16,753 nucleotides of DNA. Source: Prevotella sp. CAG:891. Lineage in GTDB: Bacteria; Bacteroidota; Bacteroidia; Bacteroidales; Bacteroidaceae. The stretch lies in assembly GCA_000437675.1 (NCBI GenBank), contig FR901730.1, forward strand, positions 1 through 16,753, given 5' to 3'. The notes below the pieces were generated by a model, which ran no database searches, was not told the origin of the DNA, and was given only the letters and a program-made list of their open reading frames with translations. Below are positions 1-6,522 of the stretch, one piece after another. The translations under genes and the position numbers were made by a program. Position 1 is the stretch's first letter. The number at the start of each line of letters is the position of its first letter.

Positions 1-171
1 CTATTTATTATATGATAGGTTGATGAAGAAAAAATAATTTGCATTGAAGTAGGTAATCGCACTTTTTCGAGGATAAAAACCAACAACCATCACACTTTTT
101 CGAAGATACTTTTGCCGAAATCCTACATCTTTTCGAGGATAGCTCCTTACAACCACACAAAAATCCTTCAT
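1..171 (-). CDS. Doubtful small ORF of 56 codons built from 11-residue repeats
   Basis: An ATG at 171-169 opens a frame of 56 codons that ends in TAG at 3-1, the very edge of the window. A TGA lies directly upstream, so the ORF cannot be longer. The bases before the ATG read GGGGTGA, a weak ribosome-binding site. The protein has three units of 11 residues, each with a Y(P/L)RK(S/D) core at about residues 11-14, 22-25 and 33-36, followed by an aromatic tail rich in F, N and Y. The repeats match the 33-bp DNA repeats exactly, so the frame may only be a by-product of a non-coding repeat. A good promoter on the same strand lies about 210 bases upstream. I do not recognise a family and assign no function. 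Confidence 0.3.
   Translation of the reverse strand: MKDFCVVVRSYPRKDVGFRQKYLRKSVMVVGFYPRKSAITYFNANYFFFINLSYNK
60..158. repeat. Three degenerate 33-bp tandem repeats
   Basis: A 16-bp core (cactttttcgaggata) starts at 60, 93 and 126, an exact period of 33 bases. The second copy differs at one position (cactttttcgaagata) and the third at two (catcttttcgaggata). The 17 bases after each core are poorly conserved, though units 1 and 3 share an acaacca-like tail. The period is a multiple of three, so a frame crosses all copies on both strands. No further copies are seen on either side. Confidence 0.75.
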
Positions 172-276
172 TCACCCCGATGTTTCAGACAGGCCTACCT
201 GCCTTACTTTCTTTTGTAACAATATGTCAAAGAACACTTTATAAATAAGGAATCTATAGTTTTTTCATCCATCAAG

Positions 277-376
277 GCTGAGGTGCAGCCTGACTTCGCA
301 ACGCAATGTCAGTGCAAACCGAATGCAGAACTTGAAAACTTGTTTTCGAAAGTTATGCTGAGGTGCAGCCTGACTT
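277..376. repeat. 20-bp direct repeat, two copies 80 bp apart
   Basis: The sequence gctgaggtgcagcctgactt occurs exactly at 277-296 and at 357-376. Similarity fades after it: both copies continue with related bases (tcgcaacgcaa against tggcgaagcaa). In the first copy the flank lets AGGCTG (275-280) pair with CAGCCT (286-291). From memory, such elements resemble intergenic repeats found scattered in Bacteroides and Prevotella genomes; I could not check this. Confidence 0.7.
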
Positions 377-383
377 GGCGAAG

Positions 384-416
384 CAAAGATACAACCTAAA
401 CACCCCGAAATCCAAA
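384..416 (-). promoter_or_regulatory. Bacteroidetes-type promoter reading left
   Basis: On the minus strand TTTG (416-413) is followed after 21 bases by TATCTTTG (391-384). This fits the Bacteroidetes primary sigma consensus (TTTG at -33 and TAnnTTTG at -7), with spacing at the upper end of the usual range. Transcription would start near 377 and run to the left, across one copy of the 20-bp repeat, towards the small ORF at 171-1 or a gene beyond the window. No gene lies immediately downstream. Confidence 0.5.
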
Positions 417-650
417 TTTTTTCGGCACCTGATATCGCACCCCTATATTTTCAAACAGCTTTTCAAAGCCCCTAACCCTTTTATTTACAAGCATTTCAGA
501 GCGTTTTTTAAGCGCAAAAAAAATGAAATAGGGATATACCATTTTATCGCATTCCGATTTCTAAAACGTACGTAACACGAGCGTTTCCCTACTCCATTTC
601 TACAAAGATATTTCCACCTACTTTTTGTTCCTTTTTATGGTAGAATGGTT

Positions 651-1046
651 CTAAGAAATTGGTTTAAACGTTTCGCTGCCATCCTCGCCATATTTGCCAT
701 CCTTCGCTTCATAAATAACAGATGGCTCCACCACTTCTATCGTATGCCATGCGTTGGGCGGGATAATGCAACCATGATTGCCTGTGGTAGAGTCAAGAAG
801 AATGCGCTCCGTCGCGTGGCCACTTTCGTCAAAGATTATTTCATAGAGTTTACCACACAGAATAAGTACATTTTCATTGCTGTGCGGATGTCGGTGAATG
901 GGAACAATCGTTCCGGGCAACAGCGCATTCAGTATGCGCTGCGAATGATCGTCTGACGAGGTTCTTAAATCATAGCTCTGGCGCAAACGGGGATTTACCT
1001 TGGCCTGTTCCATGAGGTTTTGTAAAAAATCGTTGTTTATTTCCAT
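651..1046 (-). CDS. wbuC: WbuC-family cupin metalloprotein
   Basis: The 131-residue protein is a small cupin that matches WbuC, a family found at the ends of O-antigen and capsule clusters whose reaction is unknown. The first cupin motif is HRHPHSNE at residues 51-58, with H51, H53 and E58 as likely metal ligands; the second supplies H101 after PPNAW. An N-terminal segment of about 35 residues precedes the barrel, as in other WbuC proteins. There is no signal peptide or membrane segment, so it is probably cytoplasmic. The ATG at 1046 follows an A-rich stretch. The gene is cut off from the aminotransferase gene by a strong terminator, so it needs readthrough or its own promoter; I saw no good -7/-33 pair between 1047 and 1146. 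A sugar-nucleotide isomerase or a regulatory metal-binding role is possible but unsupported. Confidence 0.85.
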   Translation of the reverse strand: MEINNDFLQNLMEQAKVNPRLRQSYDLRTSSDDHSQRILNALLPGTIVPIHRHPHSNENVLILCGKLYEIIFDESGHATERILLDSTTGNHGCIIPPNAWHTIEVVEPSVIYEAKDGKYGEDGSETFKPIS

Positions 1047-1146
1047 TGCTTTTAATTATTGGGTAAGTGATTCGATTTGCGCGGTATAAACAGGAAGACA
1101 CAGAACTTCCACATAGCTTTTATCAGCGAATTCATCATGAACAGAA

Positions 1147-1207
1147 TATAAAAAGAGCGATTAACGCACAGGATATGCCGCTTACATATCGTGTCGTTAA
1201 TCGCTCT
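1147..1207 (-). terminator. Strong intrinsic terminator closing the main operon
   Basis: On the minus strand, 13 bases after the aminotransferase stop, a perfect 13-bp stem forms between AGAGCGATTAACG (1207-1195) and CGTTAATCGCTCT (1166-1154). An inner 6-bp stem (GATATG 1190-1185 with CATATC 1177-1172) closes on a 7-base loop, with a small internal loop between the two stems. The stem runs straight into TTTTATATTC. On the plus strand no T-run follows, so it works in one direction only. Confidence 0.88.
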
Positions 1208-1220
1208 GTAACTAGGAGGT

Positions 1221-2507
1221 TTAGCGAACAATCGCTTCCTTAATGCAGTCTACTATATAATGTACGTCCTCGTCCGTCACCCAAGGACCTGCCGGCAAAC
1301 AGAAGCCGACTTTGAACAGGTCTTCTTCCACACCGTTGGTATATACGGCAGCATCGGCATACACCGGCTGCTTGTGCATGGGTTTCCAAACGGGGCGGCA
1401 TTCCACCTTTTTGCCTAACATAAACACGCGCAAGGCTTCCACGTTTTCGTTCGGCTGACAGTCGGTCGTGGCTGAGTCTACGGCATGAATCACGCCGGCA
1501 GCTCCACCCACAGCCGTCTTGATTACTTCCTTATAAGCATTTTCCTGTCCCTGCACCTTCACGTCCTCGTCAAGCGTTGCTGCGCAGAGCCAGAAGTTGG
1601 CATCGTAGCGTGGGTCGGCGGGCTGCTTATGAATGTGCACACCGGGCACGTCTTTCAGTAGCTCTTCGTACAAGGCCTGCACGTGCTTGTGGTGGGCAAT
1701 GTGATCGTTGAGCACCGTCATCTGTCCGCGGCCGATACCGGCGCAGATGTTCGACATGCGGTAGTTGTAACCGATGGCCGTGTGCTGGTAGTAGGGGTAA
1801 GCATCGCGGGCTTGGGTGGCATACCACATCACTTCGTTGGCGTCCTCTGCGCTGCGACAAATCAGGGCACCGCCGCCCGATGTCGTAATCATCTTGTTGC
1901 CGTTGAACGACAGCACGCCGTACTTTCCGAACGTACCGAGCACTTGTCCGCCGAAACGCGAACCCATGCCTTCGGCAGCATCTTCCACCACGGGAATGCC
2001 GTATTTGTCGGCAATCGCCATGATTTCGTCAATGCGGTAAGGCATACCATACAGAGCTACGGGCACAATGGCCTTCGGCAGTTTGCCGGTCTTTTCCTTG
2101 CGGTCGATGATGGCCTTTTCCAAAAGAACGGGGTCCATGTTCCAAGTATCCCTTTCTGAACCCACGAACACGGGCTTCGCCCCCAGATAAGTCACCGGAT
2201 GGCTCGAAGCACAGAACGTAAAGCTTTGCACCAGCACTTCGTCGCCTGCCTTTACGCCGCAGCCAATCAGTGCCAGATGCACCGCTGCCGTTCCGGCCGA
2301 AAGGCAAACCACCTTTCTGTCGAGCGGCTCTGTTCCATCCTCCTTACTGTTGGCAAACGCCTCCAGGTCTTTTTCGAAGGCGTTCACATTCGGTCCCATA
2401 GGCACCACCCAGTTCGTATCAAATGCCTCCTTCACATATTTCTGTTCCAAACCGGCCTCACTCATGTGGGCAAGGCATAGATAAATCGTTTTACGTTCTT
2501 CTGACAT
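1221..2507 (-). CDS. DegT/DnrJ/EryC1/StrS-family sugar aminotransferase
   Basis: The 428-residue protein is a PLP-dependent sugar aminotransferase of normal length for the family. Visible marks are SAGTAA at 70-75 (phosphate binding), VVEDAAEG at 173-180 with D176 contacting the pyridine nitrogen, and SFNGNK at 200-205 with K205 as the PLP lysine, followed by TTSGGGAL. The SFNGNK...TTSGGG form recalls enzymes that put an amino group at C4 of a UDP-4-keto-6-deoxy sugar (PglE and LegC types, and WcfR of Bacteroides fragilis). Inference: it makes the 4-amino-4,6-dideoxy sugar that the nearby phosphoglycosyl transferase loads. The 4,6-dehydratase it would need is not in the window. It is the last gene before the terminator, 82 bases after the ATP-grasp gene. 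It looks more GC-rich than the decarboxylase and epimerase genes. The exact substrate is not certain. Confidence 0.9.
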   Translation of the reverse strand: MSEERKTIYLCLAHMSEAGLEQKYVKEAFDTNWVVPMGPNVNAFEKDLEAFANSKEDGTEPLDRKVVCLSAGTAAVHLALIGCGVKAGDEVLVQSFTFCASSHPVTYLGAKPVFVGSERDTWNMDPVLLEKAIIDRKEKTGKLPKAIVPVALYGMPYRIDEIMAIADKYGIPVVEDAAEGMGSRFGGQVLGTFGKYGVLSFNGNKMITTSGGGALICRSAEDANEVMWYATQARDAYPYYQHTAIGYNYRMSNICAGIGRGQMTVLNDHIAHHKHVQALYEELLKDVPGVHIHKQPADPRYDANFWLCAATLDEDVKVQGQENAYKEVIKTAVGGAAGVIHAVDSATTDCQPNENVEALRVFMLGKKVECRPVWKPMHKQPVYADAAVYTNGVEEDLFKVGFCLPAGPWVTDEDVHYIVDCIKEAIVR

Positions 2508-2589
2508 ATTTATTGTATATTTTTTACAAAGGATTCGCTCTCTTTGTACTTTTTGCTATCTGGCAAACCTACTAGCACTTGTTTACTAA

Positions 2590-3597
2590 TTATTTAATCT
2601 CCATCAAATAGTCATTCTTCGAGAACATGCGTCCGTATGCAGGTTGCAGCATGGCGGCATCCACCTCATTGCCCTTAATCCATTCAATTATAGCTTTCGG
2701 AAGGTTTACACCGGCTTCGTAGCTAAACGGGAAACCGCCACCGAAGCGGGGATTCAGTTCCAGCACGCAGTATTCGCCTTTTGCATTCTGCATCACGTCG
2801 ACATCAAGGTTTCCGATATGCTTCAATGCCTCACCAATTTTACGACCAATCTCGCGCACCTCGGGTAAATCAAGTGTTACTGCCTTATCCGTTTCTCCGG
2901 CACGCATGGCCAACTTCTGCTTCACGCTCACAGCCACATGGTTACCTTCAAGGTCGTTCATCACGTCCAGTCCAAACTCATTACCTGTGAGTTTCTCTTG
3001 TATCATGATGTACTCATCCCCCACCGAAGCCGTAGCCAAAATGGTCTTCTTGATTTTCTTCATCAACAGGTTATAGTAGGTGTCGAGTTCTTCCATATCG
3101 GCAATGGTTTCCAAACCGATAGAACCTGCCCCCCAACGAGGTTTCATAAACAAGGGGAACACCAGTTCACCGGTTTGCAAGGCTCGCTTTGCATCTTCCA
3201 AACGCACAAAGGTTTGGGGCGATTTCAGCCCCAACGATTCTACCCACTGTGCAGTCTTGTACTTATCGAAAGCTATGTCAATAACCTTGGGATCACTCAC
3301 AATAACCTTCACACCCTCAGCTTCAAACCGAGCCTTATTCTCTGCCAGCAGAGGCAGTTCCAAATCGTTAAGCGAGAGCAAAGCATCGATTTTTTGCTCC
3401 TTGCAAATCTGCAAAGTGATGTCAATATACTTCGGGTCGTACACTGCCGGAACTTGCAGTTTCACATCAGCCACCTGCAAAGCTGGAGCCGACAACTGCA
3501 TATCTGTAGCCACCACCTTATCGCCTTCACTCAAATTTTCCTTGAAGTATTTCAGCAGATAGGTGCGTCTGCCTGCGCAAGTAAAAAGAATATTCAT
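2590..3597 (-). CDS. ATP-grasp carboxylate-amine ligase
   Basis: The 335-residue protein is an ATP-grasp enzyme of the carbamoyl-phosphate-synthase-large-chain-like or PylC-like group. It starts with a Rossmann-like pre-ATP-grasp domain (ILFTCAGRR, 3-11). The ATP-grasp core follows: FMKPRWGAGSIG at 150-161 with K152 for ATP, IQEKLTGNEFGLDV at 199-212, and VLELNPRFGGG at 278-288, where E280 and N282 should bind magnesium and R284 the phosphate. Family chemistry is ATP-driven joining of a carboxylate to an amine through an acyl phosphate. Six bases separate it from the fold-III decarboxylase gene upstream. Inference: it forms an amide between an amino acid or amine and a sugar, possibly the 4-amino group made by the aminotransferase. 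The substrate is unknown, and a free dipeptide or amino-acid ligase cannot be excluded. Confidence 0.82.
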   Translation of the reverse strand: MNILFTCAGRRTYLLKYFKENLSEGDKVVATDMQLSAPALQVADVKLQVPAVYDPKYIDITLQICKEQKIDALLSLNDLELPLLAENKARFEAEGVKVIVSDPKVIDIAFDKYKTAQWVESLGLKSPQTFVRLEDAKRALQTGELVFPLFMKPRWGAGSIGLETIADMEELDTYYNLLMKKIKKTILATASVGDEYIMIQEKLTGNEFGLDVMNDLEGNHVAVSVKQKLAMRAGETDKAVTLDLPEVREIGRKIGEALKHIGNLDVDVMQNAKGEYCVLELNPRFGGGFPFSYEAGVNLPKAIIEWIKGNEVDAAMLQPAYGRMFSKNDYLMEIK

Positions 3598-3603
3598 ATA
3601 TAT

Positions 3604-4839
3604 CTAGTATTTATATATCTGAATTATATCGTCAATATTCTGTCTTCTTCTAACCTTTACAAAATCTTTACCATCAACCATCAGAATAGGTTCTAGGTAA
3701 TTGATAAATGTTGGAGTCATACAAATTGTATAGGCACCAACGCCACGGAATTGAATGTAGTCACCAGCTTCCATTTTTGGCAACTCAACTTCCTTTAACA
3801 TGACATCCTTCTCCATACACGTAGAACCTACGACATCACAAATATAAGTCTCTGGGGTACTTGAAGCTCTATAAACTTCATGAGGAAGGTTATTGAAGTG
3901 CATTGTCGGTTTTACATCAAATACAGATCCATCTACCATCACAAAGTTAACCTTTCCAACTCTCTTATTCTGATACACCTTTGTATAATAGGTAAATACA
4001 TTTGATACAACAGAAGAGCCTGGTTCAATAACTATGTATGGCTTCTGCTTCATGAACCACTCGTTTACCATAGTTTCCCCGAGAACACAATCTGCATAAT
4101 CCTCATACTTTGGACGGCCTGTTAAATCCATACCTTCTGGGGAAGCACCAAAATAGCCTCCACCAATATCAAAATATAGAAGATCATTCAACTGGTATTT
4201 CTCACATACAGCAAGCATGTGCTGAGTAATGATTTTGTAATTTAGTACAGCTCTATCTGATGTTGAAGTATGACCATGCAATGAGATTATCTTCACACCT
4301 ACTTCGTGAAGTTTCTCTATGTTCCGGCCAATAATCTCATCAGGGAATCCGAAACGGCCAAAACGCAATCCACACTGGATTGAACTGTTGCCATTTTCAT
4401 CTGTCAGATTGATGTTTATGCGCATGCCCACCTTAATATCCTTAGTAGGATTGGCAACCTTGTATGCACAAATATCTTCAACCTCATATTCACTATCAAG
4501 GTTAATGATTGCACCACGCTCAATTGCATCATGTAAAACTAGCTGACGCTTAATTGGTCCATTGAAGATAATCTTTTCAAAACCCAGCTTAACAGCGAGT
4601 GCATACTCCATATCAGAGACCACTTCTGCGTAACATCCAACCTCTTTTGCTATGTTACAAAGGGCTGGAACATAGTTAGTCTTGAACGAATATCCAGCCA
4701 ATACCTTATCATACTTCTTTTTAAAAGCATTAATAAAGTTACTGATATTTTGCTTATACTTATCTGGATCCATGATATAGAATGGCGAGCCATACTTTTC
4801 ATCCAAGGATTTAAGCAAGTTGTAATTAATTTGTTCCAT
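3604..4839 (-). CDS. Fold-type III PLP decarboxylase, diaminopimelate-decarboxylase-like
   Basis: The 411-residue protein has the alanine-racemase-like barrel and C-terminal beta domain of group IV decarboxylases. Visible residues are K53 in YSFKTN (PLP Schiff base), H188 and H190 in LHGH, the glycine turn DIGGGYFG at 224-231, E272 in EPGSS, C341 in GSTCMEKD and Y370 in GVGAY. The last two are the catalytic pair given across the dimer interface. Diaminopimelate decarboxylases normally have EPGR, whose arginine holds the distal carboxylate; serine stands here, so another substrate is likely. I chose the ATG at 4839, 4 bases after the epimerase stop. A TTG at 4869 would add ten non-homologous-looking residues and overlap the upstream gene. 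The gene is AT-rich beside its neighbours, which suggests separate acquisition. Inference: it decarboxylates an amino acid, or possibly racemises one, for use by the ATP-grasp enzyme next to it. Confidence 0.82.
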   Translation of the reverse strand: MEQINYNLLKSLDEKYGSPFYIMDPDKYKQNISNFINAFKKKYDKVLAGYSFKTNYVPALCNIAKEVGCYAEVVSDMEYALAVKLGFEKIIFNGPIKRQLVLHDAIERGAIINLDSEYEVEDICAYKVANPTKDIKVGMRININLTDENGNSSIQCGLRFGRFGFPDEIIGRNIEKLHEVGVKIISLHGHTSTSDRAVLNYKIITQHMLAVCEKYQLNDLLYFDIGGGYFGASPEGMDLTGRPKYEDYADCVLGETMVNEWFMKQKPYIVIEPGSSVVSNVFTYYTKVYQNKRVGKVNFVMVDGSVFDVKPTMHFNNLPHEVYRASSTPETYICDVVGSTCMEKDVMLKEVELPKMEAGDYIQFRGVGAYTICMTPTFINYLEPILMVDGKDFVKVRRRQNIDDIIQIYKY

Positions 4840-4843
4840 CGAA

Positions 4844-5851
4844 TTACTTGATTCTATCTTCTTCCTCAATAGGTCCCCACATCAATTCAATAGGATTGCT
4901 TTGGCATTCAGCCTTCATATCTTCGCAAGCTGCCTCCCAAGTCCATTGTGGTTTCCATCCGAGTACTTCAGCACTCTTCTTGCCTGAAAGAAGAATTTGA
5001 GGAGTGTCAGGCATTTCTGGACGATGAGTCTTTACAGCATCTTTCTTTGCAAATGCAGCCATAATACCATCAACCATTTCATCCAAAGAATATGGTTTAT
5101 AACCAGGAAGGTTGAATATACCACAGATATGAGTATCTGCAGCTCGAACAATAGCAGCAGCAAAATCCTTAATATAGAGGAGTTCCTTTAAACGAGAAGA
5201 ATCACCATACACATCAATATTTTCGCCATTAATGCAACGACGAATCATATAACGCCATGGCAACATTCGTTTTTGACCATCAAGGTAGTACCAAGCATCA
5301 GGATGCCAACCATAAACCATGAAATGACGGAATATGCATGGTTCAAAACCATCTGCTATCTGGCAATGCTCTAAAATATCACATGCTGCACGCTTACATA
5401 TAGCATATACAGCATGGTCATTTCCATTCTTTGGAAATGATCTTGAAGCATCATCATCTATTGGCTCCGTTCCACCCCAATGTTCAGCCACATCACTAGG
5501 TGTTGTATTAAAGACAATACGCTTTGTTCCATTTTGCTTCATCCAGTTGCAAAGATTTACAGTACCAACAACAATACTCTGCACATATGGCATCATATTT
5601 CTATCAGCATGCGCCGGCATCGTGCCAGCCATATTTACAACAACATCATACTTCTGGTTAGGAAGCAAATCGAATGCCTCCTTCTTCGAAATATCAAAAC
5701 CTCCAACAAAGTCTATATCTCTTGTCTTAAAGAAACCATTATCTGATGTTCTTCTTCCTACGGCCACCACATCATAACCACTATCTTTAAGAGCTAATGC
5801 ACTGTAGCATCCAAGCTGACCAGTTGCACCAAAAACAATTGCTTTTTTCAT
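4844..5851 (-). CDS. Extended short-chain dehydrogenase/reductase (NAD-dependent epimerase/dehydratase)
   Basis: The 335-residue protein has an N-terminal Rossmann fold with GATGQLG at residues 8-14 and the catalytic YAICK at 149-153 (Y149, K153), with T116/T117 as the likely third catalytic residue. This is the layout of sugar-nucleotide epimerases, dehydratases and reductases. VYGDSSRLKELLYIKDFAAAI, about 225-245, is the usual region that closes over the sugar nucleotide. No signal peptide or membrane segment is present. It is 38 bases downstream of the phosphoglycosyl transferase and 4 bases upstream of the decarboxylase, so they should be co-expressed. It is also AT-rich. The YxxxK and glycine motifs do not tell epimerase from dehydratase or 4-reductase. 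A part in making the first sugar or its decorated form is inferred from position only. Confidence 0.85.
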   Translation of the reverse strand: MKKAIVFGATGQLGCYSALALKDSGYDVVAVGRRTSDNGFFKTRDIDFVGGFDISKKEAFDLLPNQKYDVVVNMAGTMPAHADRNMMPYVQSIVVGTVNLCNWMKQNGTKRIVFNTTPSDVAEHWGGTEPIDDDASRSFPKNGNDHAVYAICKRAACDILEHCQIADGFEPCIFRHFMVYGWHPDAWYYLDGQKRMLPWRYMIRRCINGENIDVYGDSSRLKELLYIKDFAAAIVRAADTHICGIFNLPGYKPYSLDEMVDGIMAAFAKKDAVKTHRPEMPDTPQILLSGKKSAEVLGWKPQWTWEAACEDMKAECQSNPIELMWGPIEEEDRIK

Positions 5852-5889
5852 AATTATTCAAAATAATAACAATTTCGATTAGTATCTTA

Positions 5890-6510
5890 TTACTGATTTT
5901 CTTTTTTCCTCATTCTATAAACATCAAGTGCTTCCACGCCAGCTACTTCTACAGATTCTCTACGAAGAACAGATTTTATTGTAGTCCAAATAATACATAA
6001 ATCTGTTTTCAAAGAGACATGATTTACATACCATACATCCATAGCCAACTTTTCATCCCATGTAACCGAATTTCGTCCATGACTTTGAGCCCAACCGCTA
6101 ATACCTGGTCTGATATCATGTCTATGGCGCTCTTCTTCTGTATACCAAGGTAAATATCTAACCAATAGTGGTCTTGGCCCAATCAATGCCATATCACCTT
6201 TCAATACATTGATCAACTGTGGCAACTCATCAATTGATGTAGAACGAACAAATGCGCCTATTTTCGTCAAACGGACCTCATCAGGAAGTAGATTTCCATC
6301 AGAATCACGCTCATCCGTCATCGTTTTATATTTGATAACTTTGAATATCTTCTCATTCTTCCCCGGTCGCTCTTGAAAGAAGAAAGCACCGGCTCCTTTA
6401 TTAGCAAAATGCAGCCAAATGGTTACTACTAAAAGTATCGGACTAATGCACACGAGTGCCACAAGTGCGATACAGAAATCAATCACTCGTTTGAAAAAAT
6501 GTTTGTACAT
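5890..6510 (-). CDS. Initiating phosphoglycosyl transferase (PglC/WcfS-like bacterial sugar transferase)
   Basis: The 206-residue protein is a minimal monotopic phosphoglycosyl transferase of PglC size. A hydrophobic N-terminal re-entrant helix covers about residues 9-33, broken at S23-P24. The catalytic domain has KYKTM at 60-64, the DE dyad D94-E95 in SIDELPQL (the aspartate makes the covalent phosphosugar intermediate in this superfamily), GPRPLL at 111-116 and RPGISGWAQ at 134-142. It moves a sugar 1-phosphate from a UDP-sugar to undecaprenyl phosphate at the inner membrane and so starts the repeat unit. The longer WbaP/WcaJ membrane domain is absent. With a DegT aminotransferase in the same operon, a 4-amino or bacillosamine-like first sugar is plausible, as for the WcfS/WcfR pair of B. 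fragilis; that is inference. It begins 12 bases after the nucleotidyltransferase gene. Confidence 0.93.
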   Translation of the reverse strand: MYKHFFKRVIDFCIALVALVCISPILLVVTIWLHFANKGAGAFFFQERPGKNEKIFKVIKYKTMTDERDSDGNLLPDEVRLTKIGAFVRSTSIDELPQLINVLKGDMALIGPRPLLVRYLPWYTEEERHRHDIRPGISGWAQSHGRNSVTWDEKLAMDVWYVNHVSLKTDLCIIWTTIKSVLRRESVEVAGVEALDVYRMRKKENQ

Positions 6511-6522
6511 ATTTTTGTTGTT

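Larger units (their letters stand above)
172..650. other. Gene-poor AT-rich stretch with repeats and a promoter
   Basis: I see no convincing gene here. The stretch lies downstream of the wbuC stop and upstream of the doubtful small ORF. It holds two copies of a 20-bp direct repeat 80 bases apart, a short palindrome (GAAAAC, two bases, GTTTTC, about 334-347), and a Bacteroidetes-type promoter reading left. A GTG-started frame on the plus strand (363-575) has a low-complexity basic product and overlaps the repeat, so I do not count it as a gene. Bases 417-650 are AT-rich, with no structure I would defend as a terminator for wbuC. Confidence 0.6.

Noticed and set aside
60..158. CRISPR array
   Set aside because: Only three 16-bp cores at a 33-bp period, leaving 17-bp intervals that are too short for normal spacers; intervals 1 and 3 resemble each other and no cas gene is near.
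363..575. Plus-strand frame of 70 codons in the left gene-poor stretch
   Set aside because: It starts at GTG inside the 20-bp repeat, has no ribosome-binding site, and its product is a low-complexity basic sequence without a recognisable fold.
603..610. Second TATCTTTG on the minus strand
   Set aside because: It matches the -7 box but has no TTTG at 19 to 21 bases upstream.
641..653. Small hairpin overlapping the wbuC stop as a terminator
   Set aside because: The stem is only five pairs with a 3-base loop and the stop codon sits in it; no clean T-run follows.
1683..2159. Plus-strand frame of 158 codons opposite the aminotransferase gene
   Set aside because: It is histidine- and valine-rich shadow coding of a GC-rich minus-strand gene whose motifs are complete.
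2938..3696. Long plus-strand frame of 252 codons opposite the ATP-grasp gene
   Set aside because: The minus strand holds an ATP-grasp protein with all key motifs; the plus frame has no family features and arises as its shadow.
3604..4869. TTG start at 4869 for the decarboxylase gene
   Set aside because: The ATG at 4839 begins where homology-like sequence starts and leaves a 4-base gap to the upstream stop; TTG would force a 26-base overlap.
5334..5777. Plus-strand frame of 147 codons opposite the epimerase gene
   Set aside because: The minus strand carries the complete glycine-rich and YxxxK motifs; nothing supports the opposite frame.
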